Of a stretch of DNA of 64,000 bases, positions 26,101-36,863 are shown one piece after another. The DNA comes from Seison nebaliae (lineage: Eukaryota; Rotifera; Pararotatoria; Seisonacea; Seisonidae): NCBI GenBank assembly GCA_023231475.1, contig JALJEE010002473.1, forward strand, positions 19,211-83,210, given 5' to 3'. Position 1 is the first letter of the stretch. Each line of letters opens with the position of its first letter. Made by a program: the position numbers and the translations under genes. The notes below the pieces were generated by a model, which saw only the letters and a list, made by a program, of their open reading frames with translations, had not been told where the DNA came from and did no database searches.

Positions 26101-26855
26101 GCACAAGTGAAAATGAGTGCTAATGTCTCCAATAATCCCGCATGTCCCACAATCCACGAGAAACGAATAAATAATAAAACTCCAAAAATATTCTGACAAC
26201 ATGGCAAGTAGACGCCTAACATTGTGCCTAAATTTGCTGATTTTCTACTACCTTTTGACTTCTCTGCATCTTCTTCCGTTCCAGCACTTCCATGTGTCGA
26301 ATCCACTTTCTCATGTTCGGAACTTGGCATGACACTCGAATAATTTTTCATATTCTCCAGAAACTTCGAAAGACCTTTCTTCTCGAAAATTGGTAGATCA
26401 TTTTCCACATGTGCTTCATGTTGAACTTGAATTGATTTGGGTATTAAATTCTGTCGTTCAGTATCAACCAATATCGGTTTCTTATCATCCACATTCTCTT
26501 CATGATTCTCCCGTGGTTCATAATGTATCGGTGATTTCTCCGTCGGTTGAACAAGAAAACGGACTGATGACTTTGTTTCAGGTTTTCCGGCAGAAGTTAC
26601 ATCACTGACATCTGGTGATTTTGGTACTCCAACTGTCGATACAACAAATCGACTAACTGGTTCAGTATCAATTTCTGTTTTCTTTTCATCTTCTTTCACT
26701 TCACTCACTTTATTCTCTCCCACTTCTTTCCCATCTTCTTTCTTATTGTTATTGTTATTGTTATTCTGATTATCGTTCTGATCATTTTCTTGAACAATAA
26801 CTAAATCATCACTTGTTTCTGTTGATTTATCATCATTATTCTCATCATTGTTCAT
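23134..26855 (-). CDS. potassium-chloride cotransporter (SLC12A4-7 type, KCC)
   Basis: Electroneutral K+/Cl- cotransporter of the plasma membrane, setting cell volume and intracellular chloride. Exons are 26855-23679, 23624-23467, 23412-23276 and 23225-23134, all in frame, giving 1187 residues. Residues 1-200 are cytoplasmic, with a polyasparagine run and two R-F-x-V motifs (R-F-V-V at 69-72, R-F-L-V at 99-102). The transporter core begins with the SLC12 hallmark G-T-M-L-G-V-Y-L-P and continues with [14 protein letters not shown] and about twelve membrane segments. A large Cys-containing extracellular loop (about residues 390-500) is typical of KCC rather than NKCC. The C-terminal domain ends with [11 protein letters not shown] and [12 protein letters not shown], both KCC signatures. 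In known family members R-F-x-V binds SPAK/OSR1 kinases. An AG at 26868-26869 upstream of the ATG suggests another 5' exon. Confidence 0.95.
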
Positions 26856-26867
26856 AGTGTTGGAAGA

Positions 26868-27881
26868 CTAGAGAAAGGAAGAAGAAATTTATGAAAATAG
26901 AATAGTTTATAATAAATATTCAAATAAATTCTCTTATTGTGTCCATTTAGCAAATAGGAATCGTATTCAAATATACTTATATGAATAGGAGGAGAATTTA
27001 AAATAAACAAAACACATGTTATTACGAATAGAGAGAAAAAGGCGGAAAATACAAGTAGTATTGTTCGATAAGGTCCATGAGCACGTTAAAATGTGTGAAC
27101 GAAAATCTCATTATTCTCTTGTTAACGGAATTAGTTTTCTTCACTGCAAACACCAATTACACCGTTCAACTATTACAATGTCGTCGAATCTTTCATTCCC
27201 ATACAAAATTCATCTTTTTTCCTCATATATTTCATTTACCAGTTGAAATAGAAAGCCCACGATCTCATTTCGATGAAAATAAACAAAGAAATTGTAGTAT
27301 TTGATTAATATTTCGTACGAAATTCGTACAATTCGTCCATTTTCTTCGTATGATCCAGATTATTTCAATTATCCTCTTCTAAAATCTCCCCCACTACTAT
27401 CCATCATATTTGTATTATTAAACAAATGCACACTTAATACAACACATATACATATAACTTGTTTATTTCGGTCATTGTACAAAAATTATCCATATATATT
27501 CCTTGTCTCATGTCAATAATTCCATGAGAGATATATAAATTTTTTATGAATATTATTTCATATAATTACATCCAATTATCCATTACATGTGTGAGATAAA
27601 GTTTATAATTTATAGATGGAAGAAAGACACCAGAAATGAAAAAATTCAAAATTTTCTTCAACTTCATTTTGTACATGTTCCTATTGAAATTCATATGAAT
27701 TTCTTTCGATTTCGAATAAAAAAAAAGTCAAATATTTAATGAATTAACTGAATAATAATATAAAATTAATTAAACAATTAATTAATCGATTATTCCAATT
27801 GAATAAGATAATTTAATCAGTGGAGAAAAAAGGGGGAAAAATAAATAAATTGAATTAGAAGAAGTAAAAGGTGAAACTAAC
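26868..27881. other. probable first intron of the cotransporter gene
   Basis: Just over 1 kb between a good acceptor upstream of the cotransporter ATG (TTTCTCTAG on the minus strand) and a GTTAGT donor of the exon at 27882-28262. Plus-strand frames at 27016-27304 have no start context or domain I can support. If the intron is real it is some twenty times longer than its neighbours. Confidence 0.4.
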
Positions 27882-28262
27882 TGGTTGGATATGACGTTTC
27901 AAAATGCTTTTCAAATTAGCAATCGACGACCTTCTTTTTCGTATATTTGTCAATATAATTTTATTATCATCATTCGATGTTGGTTTTGTATAAGATTTAC
28001 TATTATAATTGTTATTCGGATATTGTGTTCTTGGATGGACATCAATATTTTGATACTCGTCAATTATTTTTAAATTTTTATCTATTTCATTTCTCTTTAA
28101 TGATCTTCTTTTTCCAATTGAGTTCTTCTTCATATTTTCAACAGAATTCTTTCTTTCAGTCAATTTTTCATTATTTATTGATGAGTCTATAAAGGGTATT
28201 GGTGAGTCATTGAAACAAAGTCGAAATTGTCCAGTTGATAAACTATTAAATTTTTTATCCAT
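27882..28262 (-). CDS. probable N-terminal exon of the cotransporter, or small hypothetical gene
   Basis: A 127-codon frame from ATG at 28262, rich in Asn, Lys, Ser and Arg and without a membrane segment or known domain. It contains K-R-R-S-L-K-R and R-K-R-R-S-S-I, which look like basophilic kinase sites. It ends at a GTTAGT donor in phase 0. Splicing to the acceptor at 26868 would add S-S-N-T before the cotransporter's first Met and keep the frame. If not spliced, the frame stops at 27855. Linking it to the cotransporter is inference from phase, strand and donor quality. Confidence 0.45.
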
Positions 28263-31200
28263 TTTAATTCTGATAAAATGAATGTGAAAAAATTATCATA
28301 ATTCACATCGGATAATTGTTTGATACAAAACAACCGTTTTTGGTTTATGTTATAAAAATATTATGTTTATTTCGAAAATATATCATTAAATTGACTTATT
28401 TATTTGATAGGAATTTTAAAGAAGGATTGATTGGCATTCGTCATTCATAATAATAATTCATGGGAGAATTGTGTCCATTTGGAAAATTGAATTAATTTCT
28501 CGAATTTGATGAAGCAGATGAATGAAGAAAGATTGATTGAGAACTATAATATTCCCATATATAAAATGGAGAAGATTTATTATTTTTTTCTTATTCAATT
28601 TTTATAAGATTTCTTCAATTTCTTGTCAAATAGATTTGTCATACTCAAACTCTCTTTCGACGTCTATAATAGAATTATATGAAGAATTAAGGAATTGATT
28701 GCGAAATGGGAAGTCTAAATTAAAAATATTATTTTCGTCCGACACACAAAAAACAGAAAGACAATTTTTATGATGCATTTCCCATTTATTTGATTTCCAT
28801 TACGGAATTGAATGAGAGAAAATTATTCTCCAATTCTATATGCCAATCCGATTCTTCTAAACGTAAGATTTCCGTATAGTTGTAATAATTAATATTCTCC
28901 CTAAACGGAAACATCATTGGAAACTTTCAAATTATTTTATGAAGTCATTATTAATTAATAACGATCAATTGAACTATTACGAAAAATTATACTTGAAAAA
29001 TATATTAATAATTTTGAATTGATAAACAAGTCATTCGTTTGTTTTTGGGATGGAAATAAAAAACAAGAATAATTATCATTAATTAATTCCAGTTCAAGTC
29101 TTGATGAAACAATTTATTTGTTATTTATTTTCTTTGAATCTTGTTGTTAGAAAAGTTGGTTGATGGAAGAAATTGTATGAATGAATAATATTAAAACTAT
29201 AACATTCTATAACGGAAAGTAGGGAGAGAGGTATGATCTCTTATAAGAGGTGAGACTCATTTTATTTCAAGGAATTTTTGGATTGTATATAAGATCATGG
29301 ATAAGAAGGGATATATTTATATATAATACGATGAAATAAAAGTGGAAAATTGCTACGAATAATTTCTAGTTTTATTTACATGCATCATGAACAATAAATT
29401 TTGTATGGAAATAATGTTAATTGAAAAGATTCTTTTCAAACGATTCATTTGAAACGAATTACTCCTCACAATCCGAATTTAATACGTAAGGAAAAAAGGA
29501 AACTTATTAGAGAATATTTAGTTAGAGAAGAATATTAACTACAATCGTTAGGATCATCGTCCATATGCAATTCACAAATTGGTTAATACAAAAATTCATT
29601 GTTGCCATTTGGATAATATTCTGTCATTGATTATCTCTCTCTTTTGAAGACACTTATCTTCGTATTACTTTACTCTAAAGTCCATCAGTCTATTGTCGAG
29701 CACTTTTCCAATTTGATCGGATGAATGATCAATTTTTCTTCCGTTTCCATTCATTTCTCTTTTATAATTCCATATATGCGATTCAGCTAAGTCTAATGAT
29801 TCTATATGGACATTAATTTCAATAAAAGTAACAACAACAAAGAAATATTCTCAATGTCAATATTCCGATAACTTCTTTTCCGTTTACTCGGATAAGATAT
29901 TCTTCATAATATCATAATATTATCACAATGGAAGATGCACTGATTATGAAGAGTGAATGGTCTACAGTGAATCTAACAAAATATATTATTATGAAGGAAA
30001 CTCATCCAATTTTAAAAATTATTTCCAATGCATTCTAGTTGCAGCATATTGATGTGGAAAATGTATGTTTCCATATATCTCCATTATGCGGAATTTCACT
30101 TAAGAATATTCTAAGAAGAAACCATAGACGATAGTCATAATGTATGGAAGAATATTTCATAAATGGAATGATCAGAATTTTCAAAAGACACTTGGATAAA
30201 TATTTACAAGAAATATATTCAAGTTGAATGGAGAATTGGTCGAACGTCCAACGAAAATTATTTAACATTTGGAGAAGAATTGAAGTTAAATCTCTGAAAA
30301 TCTCTTAATAACCATGAAACATTTATTAGATAACATTAGTCATTATTGTAAAAGGAGACCATTGAAAATGTTAACATGTTTAGTAGATTGAGAAATATAC
30401 ACATCAAATATTATGCTCTTCATGATTTCATTAGAGGATAAATAAAGAGCAGATTAGAATAGATTAAAACAACACTTCCTGCCAATGCAACTAATTGTGT
30501 TAGAATTTGGTGATTGGGCAAATTCACTTGAAGAAATATCATTAAATAATTCTCGAATATTTCTCTCGTCACGACATTAATTTTGGAATAATTATCTATT
30601 TTCACACCTCTCCACTATCGTTCAATAATTGTGATACGTTGTTTGACATCAATACCAATCCTTATTTATCTTTCTTTCATTTATGTCTCACTAAATTTAT
30701 AATCACATTTTTTCTCCTTGAACGACCTCATTCGAGCTGAAACATTGACTTCCTTCTTCATTCCACCATTCTTCCAACACATAAACAATAATGCTAACAT
30801 TCTATAAACTGAGATAATTATTGTCCAATAAATTTTTCATATACAATTGTTCAATATCAGAATTTATCAAATTAATATGTAAATATTTATTAGTTAAAAC
30901 AATGATGATTTTTATTAGGATTTTCCCATTCCAGTACCCAAGAACCAGAAGATTTAAGATCCAAGAAATATAACATTCAAGTACGTATTTAAGTTGATTT
31001 TCCTTTCAAATTGCACTCATTATGACTCTGTTGATAATAAATTTTGTGATGTTCACCAAGTGACATATTATGGTCCATTACAAAGTTATATACATTATGA
31101 GCAGGGTCACAGTATGGGTAGATGCTTAGGAAAAATGGCCTCTTCTGATATTTTATTGAAATTAATCTTAATAGATGATATATTGCATTATATGTGTTAT

Positions 31201-32684
31201 TACATGACTATATAGTGAAAGTTTTGAAATTTCGAGCACAGAAAATTAATTACATTTCATAATCCTATAATTCTACTATTATTTATCTATTACAAACTGA
31301 CATTCAACTGATTGTCAAAACTGAAAATAAGTTTGAACCTTTGGAGGAGAATATGATGATAAGTTATATGTATGTCATATATTTGTCATCCAACTTAACT
31401 TACAAAGAATTTGAGATTGAGAAATTTAATTGTCGAAAGTATTTTGGACGGTCCTTTTTCGAAACAAACAGTTTGAACGCTTTATTGGAACAAATTTGAT
31501 AATGGTAAGTATTCAGCAAAAAATACATTAACCGATGCGGTTCTGCATAATTCGTGAATGATATGAATGTGTTAAATCAGATGGTTATTACGAAGAACAC
31601 AATATATAAATGAAGCAGGATAGTCATTTTGGAGGTATCCGAAAGATTGAAAGACTCATAGTTCGTTCTATATAATTGGTATTTTATTATGCGTATTTTA
31701 AATTATTGGTCAATAGCATTTCAAAATTCATATCAAAATTTAATAGGTCTAAAATATCTGTAGGGCAATTGATGAATGAAAAATAGAAAATCACGACGTT
31801 GATCGTTAGAAATAAGTTGAAACCATCATAGTATATGATTTTTAAGATAGTCGTGAACCAAATAATCAATGAAAATTTGATCTACCAATTCTCTACCTTA
31901 CATTATACAACCGAGTACCTTTGGAGAAAGTATAGGTATTAGATATTTGAGAAAAAATTCTATGGTTCCGAAATGGAGAATTAAATTAACATCCTTATTA
32001 ATATTGAAGTCTCTCGACCCAGATTCGTTCTCTTCCACTTGTCCACATGATTAGTTAAATAGTGATTTATTTTAAACATCATTCTGTAAGCATTTCAATA
32101 ACGCAATTAATATCTGACGAAAAGAAAGCTAGCAATACATCCATAAAATATATTATGAATTGGATTTCTCATTTCTACACACGGTGAGATTAAATAACAT
32201 AAAAGAAGAATAAGAGAGTTAAATATCTATATCTATTAACTATTATAAAGAGTGGGTTTATTATGGTTATTATTAATCACGAACGATTGAGGTAGTGAGT
32301 TTTTTATTCTATAAGCGGGTTATTTTTGAAATATTCTTGATAGAATTTGATAGTTAAATGAATTGATAGTTCCATTTAACTATCGAAGTTAATGGATTTT
32401 TATCCGAAAATATCCGTCTTTAGCAAAACTTGTGTAGTGAAATTTAATGCATCTTTTTTGCATATTAAATAACCGTTTCTTTTATCCTTGAATTAGAGAA
32501 TTATGAATTGAGAATGATTTATGGTTTACGAACTACATCATCAGAGATGATGATATAATGTGCCAGGTAAATTTATATCCACTGTCCGATACCTGTCATG
32601 TCAATGTGAAAATGATAATTTGTGGATTGAGCGTTAGTTTACTAATTTCATACTAATTGTAAATTAGTTGTTCGGGATTATCAT
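28263..32684. other. 4.4 kb without a recognisable gene
   Basis: AT-rich sequence with frequent stops in all frames. Several 60-77-codon frames occur (minus 30035-30268, minus 30420-30605, plus 30994-31215, minus 31687-31869). None shows a domain, consistent start context or splice continuation. I saw no terminal repeats, tRNA-like boxes or low-complexity arrays. Confidence 0.5.
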
Positions 32685-32692
32685 TATAAAAG
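32685..32692 (+). promoter_or_regulatory. TATA-like box upstream of MRPS16
   Basis: TATAAAAG sits 67-74 bases before the MRPS16 ATG. Position and sequence fit a TATA box; nothing else supports it. Confidence 0.35.
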
Positions 32693-32758
32693 ACAAAAAG
32701 TTTTAAATAAAAGGCCTTCTCGTTAATCAGAAGATTTACAGATTTCCTTTTATAAGTC

Positions 32759-33171
32759 ATGACTAGGAAAAGTGTCTATGTTCTTCGAATGTTGAAGAAG
32801 GGTTGCACAAATCGCCCATTTTTCATCATCACAGCATCATATGCACCGAAGAATTCGCCGGAAATAAAAGACATCGAACAAGTTTATTTTCCGTTGATGA
32901 AAAGAGATTATATTTGTTAATTAAGTTGGGAACATATGATCCGATGACGAATAAATATGGCGAGAAATTAACCGCATTGAATTATGATCGAATAAAAAAT
33001 TGGATTTGTAAAGGAGCAATTCCCACAAAACCAGTCGCTCGATTATTAGGTTAACTATTATTTTTATAAAGAAAATTTTATTAGATTTAAATTTAAGGTC
33101 TTAGTGGTTTCACATCAATTCATCCAACCACACGTTTAGCTTCATATTTGCATGAAGTGAATCTGGATTAA
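32759..33171 (+). CDS. MRPS16: mitochondrial ribosomal protein bS16m
   Basis: Component of the mitochondrial small ribosomal subunit. Three exons, 32759-32881, 32926-33049 and 33098-33171, give 106 residues in frame; the introns are 44 and 48 bases. The S16 pattern is clear: G-C-T-N-R-P-F-F near residue 15, then L-G-T-Y-D-P-M-T-N-K-Y-G-E-K across the first junction. N-Y-D-R-I-K-N-W-I follows, with A-R-L-L-G-L-S-G-F across the second. The basic N-terminus (M-T-R-K-S) is short for a targeting peptide, as in other animal S16 proteins. Its stop codon (33169-33171) overlaps the stop of convergent USP5. Confidence 0.93.
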
Positions 33172-35642
33172 TTTCGAAAATTATATGATTTGTTTTTGTA
33201 TAAATAAAGATATCCATATTCGATTGGTGGTTTCTTACTAATGGCGATGTTCTCGTCGTTACAAATAATCCATTTATTATTACCATTAAATTGATCGAGA
33301 TGATGAGTGACATAATGACCAGAATGACATGATTCTCCCACATGAGAGACGAATCCTAAGAGTTCATATTCTGAAGATAAATTATCAATTTTCACATCAT
33401 TCATATCACTTTCTTTCTCTTGTTGAATCAGATGTTTCTTATGATCATTATCTAAATGTTGATAATAATGAAGGAATTGATCAGTTGAAAAATTATTATC
33501 GAAACGTTTCATAATTCCAAGGACGAGTGAGAAAGCATCGGGTTCCTTTTCAGCGATTAAATTGAAGAATTCATTCAATTTTATTTCATCAACTCCTCTC
33601 TTTTCTCCTTCAGATTTTTTCCCTGATTTTTTCACTAATTCAAATTCTTTCATTAAACTATCATCATCCATATTCATCAATAGATAATTGGTGGCCTCTT
33701 CCATTTGTTGTTCTTTTTCCTTTCCATTGCATGATTTGTATAAACTCCATTTACATTGATTCTCTCCAAATCCCATTCCCATCATTTGTTCAAGAATTGA
33801 ATTGTTAAATCGGAACGGCATTTCACCCAACACTTCTTCCGATGATTCTACAACAACTTCATTTTCTTCTCGTTTCAATTGAAAATTTCCCAAATTTAAT
33901 GTTTGTGGCATTTTAATTGGATTTACTAATTTCATCGGTTCATATCTGTCATTCATTGTAAATCGACCAATTTGTATCCAAAGATATGGTGGAAATGATT
34001 TTAATGATTCTTTCACATATGCCTCATTCAATTCTGGATGTTTTGGATGTCGATATTCGATCAATTCCGTTTTTGTCCAATTATTCAATAATGATGTAAA
34101 ATCGATTTCTTCATTTTTATCTTTCTTCAAATAAATATGTGAAACGGGAATTTGGAGAATATATTCATCCTGCATTCTCTCCACCACATTATCATTTCTC
34201 CATTTGAATTTCTTGCAAGTTTTGAACGAGAATAATTTACTAATAAAATTGAAAAGTTTCGATTGGGAATCCTTGAAGAGATTACAGAGATAAAGAAAAA
34301 ATTCCGCTGAATCTTGTTGTTTTTTCGAACTGAATTCATCATGATTCTTCACGAGAACTTGACGAAAAATTGCCGGACGAATCGATTCATATTCGCCACT
34401 AGCCATTCCATTGAATAATTTCAAAAATTGAAATGGTAAATCATCGACGAATTGGAATGATTCCGAATAATTGATTAAATGATCAACATAATCATATTTA
34501 GACCATTTTAATCGTTCCTCTTTACACAAAACTGACGAAATGAGAAGTTGGAGAATTGAATTGATATAACATGAATTTCCCAAATTATCTAATCCTGTCA
34601 AATGTTTCCCACTCACTCGTTCCAATTCTTCATTCTTCTCACAAATTCTCTTATATTCATCACCATATTTTTTATTTAATTCAATTTCCATTTCCACCGT
34701 CGTCTTTTCCATCTTCTTGAAATTTTTCCGATCAATTCCAAGTCGTTCAAGATTCTTATCTAAATGTCGATATCTCACAAAATTATCTTCTCCATAACTG
34801 TAAACTTCTGATTGTGTATCAGTCAACGTTCCCAATTTGACGACTAACGGATATTTTTTGTTTGTATTCTTATAATGAAGAAGGGCATGATTATTTCCAG
34901 TTGGTATCATATCTGATGGATTTGTTGTAGTACTAGCAGCAATTCCATTATTCCTCCCACAACCAATACTTCCATCTGATAAATTTAACCATAAATTACT
35001 TCTTAATTCACAATCGGCACATTTCAAATTTGCCAAATCTAAAGAATAATTTTTGGGAATATTAAACAATAAATTTTCAGAGAAAACTGACTCCTGGATA
35101 ATCTCTCCATCCCAAATACTATTCAATTGACTATTCGCTTTCTCTTCAATACTTTCAATCAACGATTGATGTTCCAGAATCGAATTGACACTATCTCTCA
35201 TCAATTCCGTTACTCCTTCTCCGAAATTCTTTTCCACAAGACAAATGTCTTTAGGCGATTTTAAGAATGAGCGTTGATTCAAAAATATTTTCTTTTTCAA
35301 TTTCCCTTTCTCAATAAATACCAATTCTCGAAATTCGGTCAATTCGAATGAATTGGAAGAAAATCCACCAACAACACCAATCGCCAATCGGTTGATGGAT
35401 TCACCTTCCGATTTATCAATCGGTTTCTTTACCTGATACAAGTGAAGGAAAACATCACTCCCACTAATTTCTCCATAATTAAACAAAAATTGCACCCTAA
35501 TCGCATGAAACGTTTTTAAACTCACAAATATCCCCATAGGTTTAACGACGGAGTCGAACGTTAAAAAACATTCATTCCGACACACCGAATCATTTCTTCT
35601 CGCAACTCGAACATTCTTATCAACTGAATTACTTATTTCCAT
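33168..35642 (-). CDS. USP5: ubiquitin carboxyl-terminal hydrolase 5 (isopeptidase T)
   Basis: Cysteine protease that disassembles free polyubiquitin chains in cytosol and nucleus. A single uninterrupted exon encodes 824 residues, close to the family's roughly 850. The ZnF-UBP domain carries Cys208, Cys211, Cys228 and His252 as likely zinc ligands. The Cys box is G-L-D-N-L-G-N-S-C-Y-I-N-S with nucleophile Cys358. The His box near the C-terminus is C-H-S-G-H-Y-V. One UBA domain is recognisable (M-M-G-M-G-F-G-E-N-Q). The region where a second UBA would lie (after E-K-E-P-D-A-F-S) is poorly conserved. Lack of introns stands out in an intron-rich window. It is divergent from SNRPD3 and convergent with MRPS16. 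Confidence 0.95.
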   Translation of the reverse strand: MEISNSVDKNVRVARRNDSVCRNECFLTFDSVVKPMGIFVSLKTFHAIRVQFLFNYGEISGSDVFLHLYQVKKPIDKSEGESINRLAIGVVGGFSSNSFELTEFRELVFIEKGKLKKKIFLNQRSFLKSPKDICLVEKNFGEGVTELMRDSVNSILEHQSLIESIEEKANSQLNSIWDGEIIQESVFSENLLFNIPKNYSLDLANLKCADCELRSNLWLNLSDGSIGCGRNNGIAASTTTNPSDMIPTGNNHALLHYKNTNKKYPLVVKLGTLTDTQSEVYSYGEDNFVRYRHLDKNLERLGIDRKNFKKMEKTTVEMEIELNKKYGDEYKRICEKNEELERVSGKHLTGLDNLGNSCYINSILQLLISSVLCKEERLKWSKYDYVDHLINYSESFQFVDDLPFQFLKLFNGMASGEYESIRPAIFRQVLVKNHDEFSSKKQQDSAEFFLYLCNLFKDSQSKLFNFISKLFSFKTCKKFKWRNDNVVERMQDEYILQIPVSHIYLKKDKNEEIDFTSLLNNWTKTELIEYRHPKHPELNEAYVKESLKSFPPYLWIQIGRFTMNDRYEPMKLVNPIKMPQTLNLGNFQLKREENEVVVESSEEVLGEMPFRFNNSILEQMMGMGFGENQCKWSLYKSCNGKEKEQQMEEATNYLLMNMDDDSLMKEFELVKKSGKKSEGEKRGVDEIKLNEFFNLIAEKEPDAFSLVLGIMKRFDNNFSTDQFLHYYQHLDNDHKKHLIQQEKESDMNDVKIDNLSSEYELLGFVSHVGESCHSGHYVTHHLDQFNGNNKWIICNDENIAISKKPPIEYGYLYLYKNKSYNFRN

Positions 35643-36089
35643 TTTAACAATTTCTCCAATTTCAATTAACTAATTAAAAGTTCTTCAAAAAATTCTTTCA
35701 CAATTTCTATTACAACAATTTCTTTCCAATTCGAATGAATGAGAAAAAAGCATATCTTTCAAAATTCAATTTCTTTTTTGTTCATAATCCTTTTTAGGCA
35801 ATCATTTAATTTCAATTTCCATTTAAATTTTCAGCGTTTCTTCACTATTTAATTTTTTAAATTAAATTTTCATTTTTTTAAAATATATTAAAACAATTCC
35901 ATGTAGTGAATAATTAATAATTTATCTGTCATTCTCTATCAAATTATTCAATTGAAGGTGAACTTAATATTTGTTCATTTTTTTTTAAAAGAATAAAATT
36001 AAATTTATTTGAATCTTTTTCAAAGTTTCAGCTTAATTTCCCCAACTCATAATTTCTTCCCACTTAAAATCGTTCGAAAAACGTGAGAA
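35643..36089. other. shared divergent promoter region, USP5 and SNRPD3
   Basis: Under 450 AT-rich bases separate the two start codons on opposite strands, so the promoters of both genes must lie here. I see no clear TATA box and no other gene. Confidence 0.5.
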
Positions 36090-36452
36090 ATGTCTATCGG
36101 CGTTCCAATTAAAGTATTGCATGAAGCGGAGGGTCATGTTATAACATTGGAAACGGTTCTGGGTGAAGTTTATCGGGGGAAATTGATAGAAGCAGAAGAT
36201 AACATGAATTGTCAAATGAGTGACATAACTGTCACTTATCGAGATGGTAAAAGTGGAAGATTGGAAACGGTTTATATTCGGGGATCAAAGATTCGATTTT
36301 TCGTTCTGCCCGATATGTTAAAGAATGCACCAATGTTCAAAAACATACGAGGAGTAAAGAATGGTGGGAGAGGTAAAGCGGGATTGATGAGAGGAGGACC
36401 ACCGAACAAAACATCGAAACGTGGTCGTGGTAATGTGTACATTCGTCCTTAA
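36090..36452 (+). CDS. SNRPD3: small nuclear ribonucleoprotein Sm D3
   Basis: Core Sm-ring protein of spliceosomal snRNPs. A single exon of 120 residues. The Sm1 motif is visible ([17 protein letters not shown], then E-D-N-M-N-C-Q), as is Sm2 ([20 protein letters not shown]). The C-terminal tail has the R-G/G-R-G dipeptides that are arginine-methylated in this family. Length matches the family. It is divergent from USP5. Confidence 0.97.
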   Translation: MSIGVPIKVLHEAEGHVITLETVLGEVYRGKLIEAEDNMNCQMSDITVTYRDGKSGRLETVYIRGSKIRFFVLPDMLKNAPMFKNIRGVKNGGRGKAGLMRGGPPNKTSKRGRGNVYIRP

Positions 36453-36863
36453 CATTCATGAACATTAACGACTGATAATGAATTTATGAAATGGATTTAA
36501 TCATCAATTTCTTCACAATTAACAACAAAGGAACTAAATAATTTTCTTTGTTTTTTTCCCATAAAAACACGTTGTCCATATCAATGAATAATTTATTATT
36601 ATTAAAACGAGAAGAATCTGTTATATAAACATTATTTTCTTTTTTTTATTTGTATAAAATCTTTATTGAAATAATTATTATAATAATCTCTTTCTCTCGT
36701 CTCTTTCTCGTCAATTCTTCTTATTTGTCTATGAGAAATAAGTAAATTAATTTCTAAAATTTCACTTTATAAAAATTTTTTTTTTCTCTCTCATAAAACT
36801 TCATCATTTTAACTTACTTGTTAAATTTAACTATTCTCATAATTGTCAGTCAATTGTAGGAGG

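Noticed and set aside
27016-27304. Overlapping plus-strand frames antisense to the cotransporter 5' region, one with a hydrophobic start
   Set aside because: A signal-peptide-like start is common by chance in AT-rich DNA. The rest has no cysteine pattern or continuation.
30994-31215. 73-codon plus-strand frame in the gene-free block
   Set aside because: No homology recognised and no plausible exon partners nearby.
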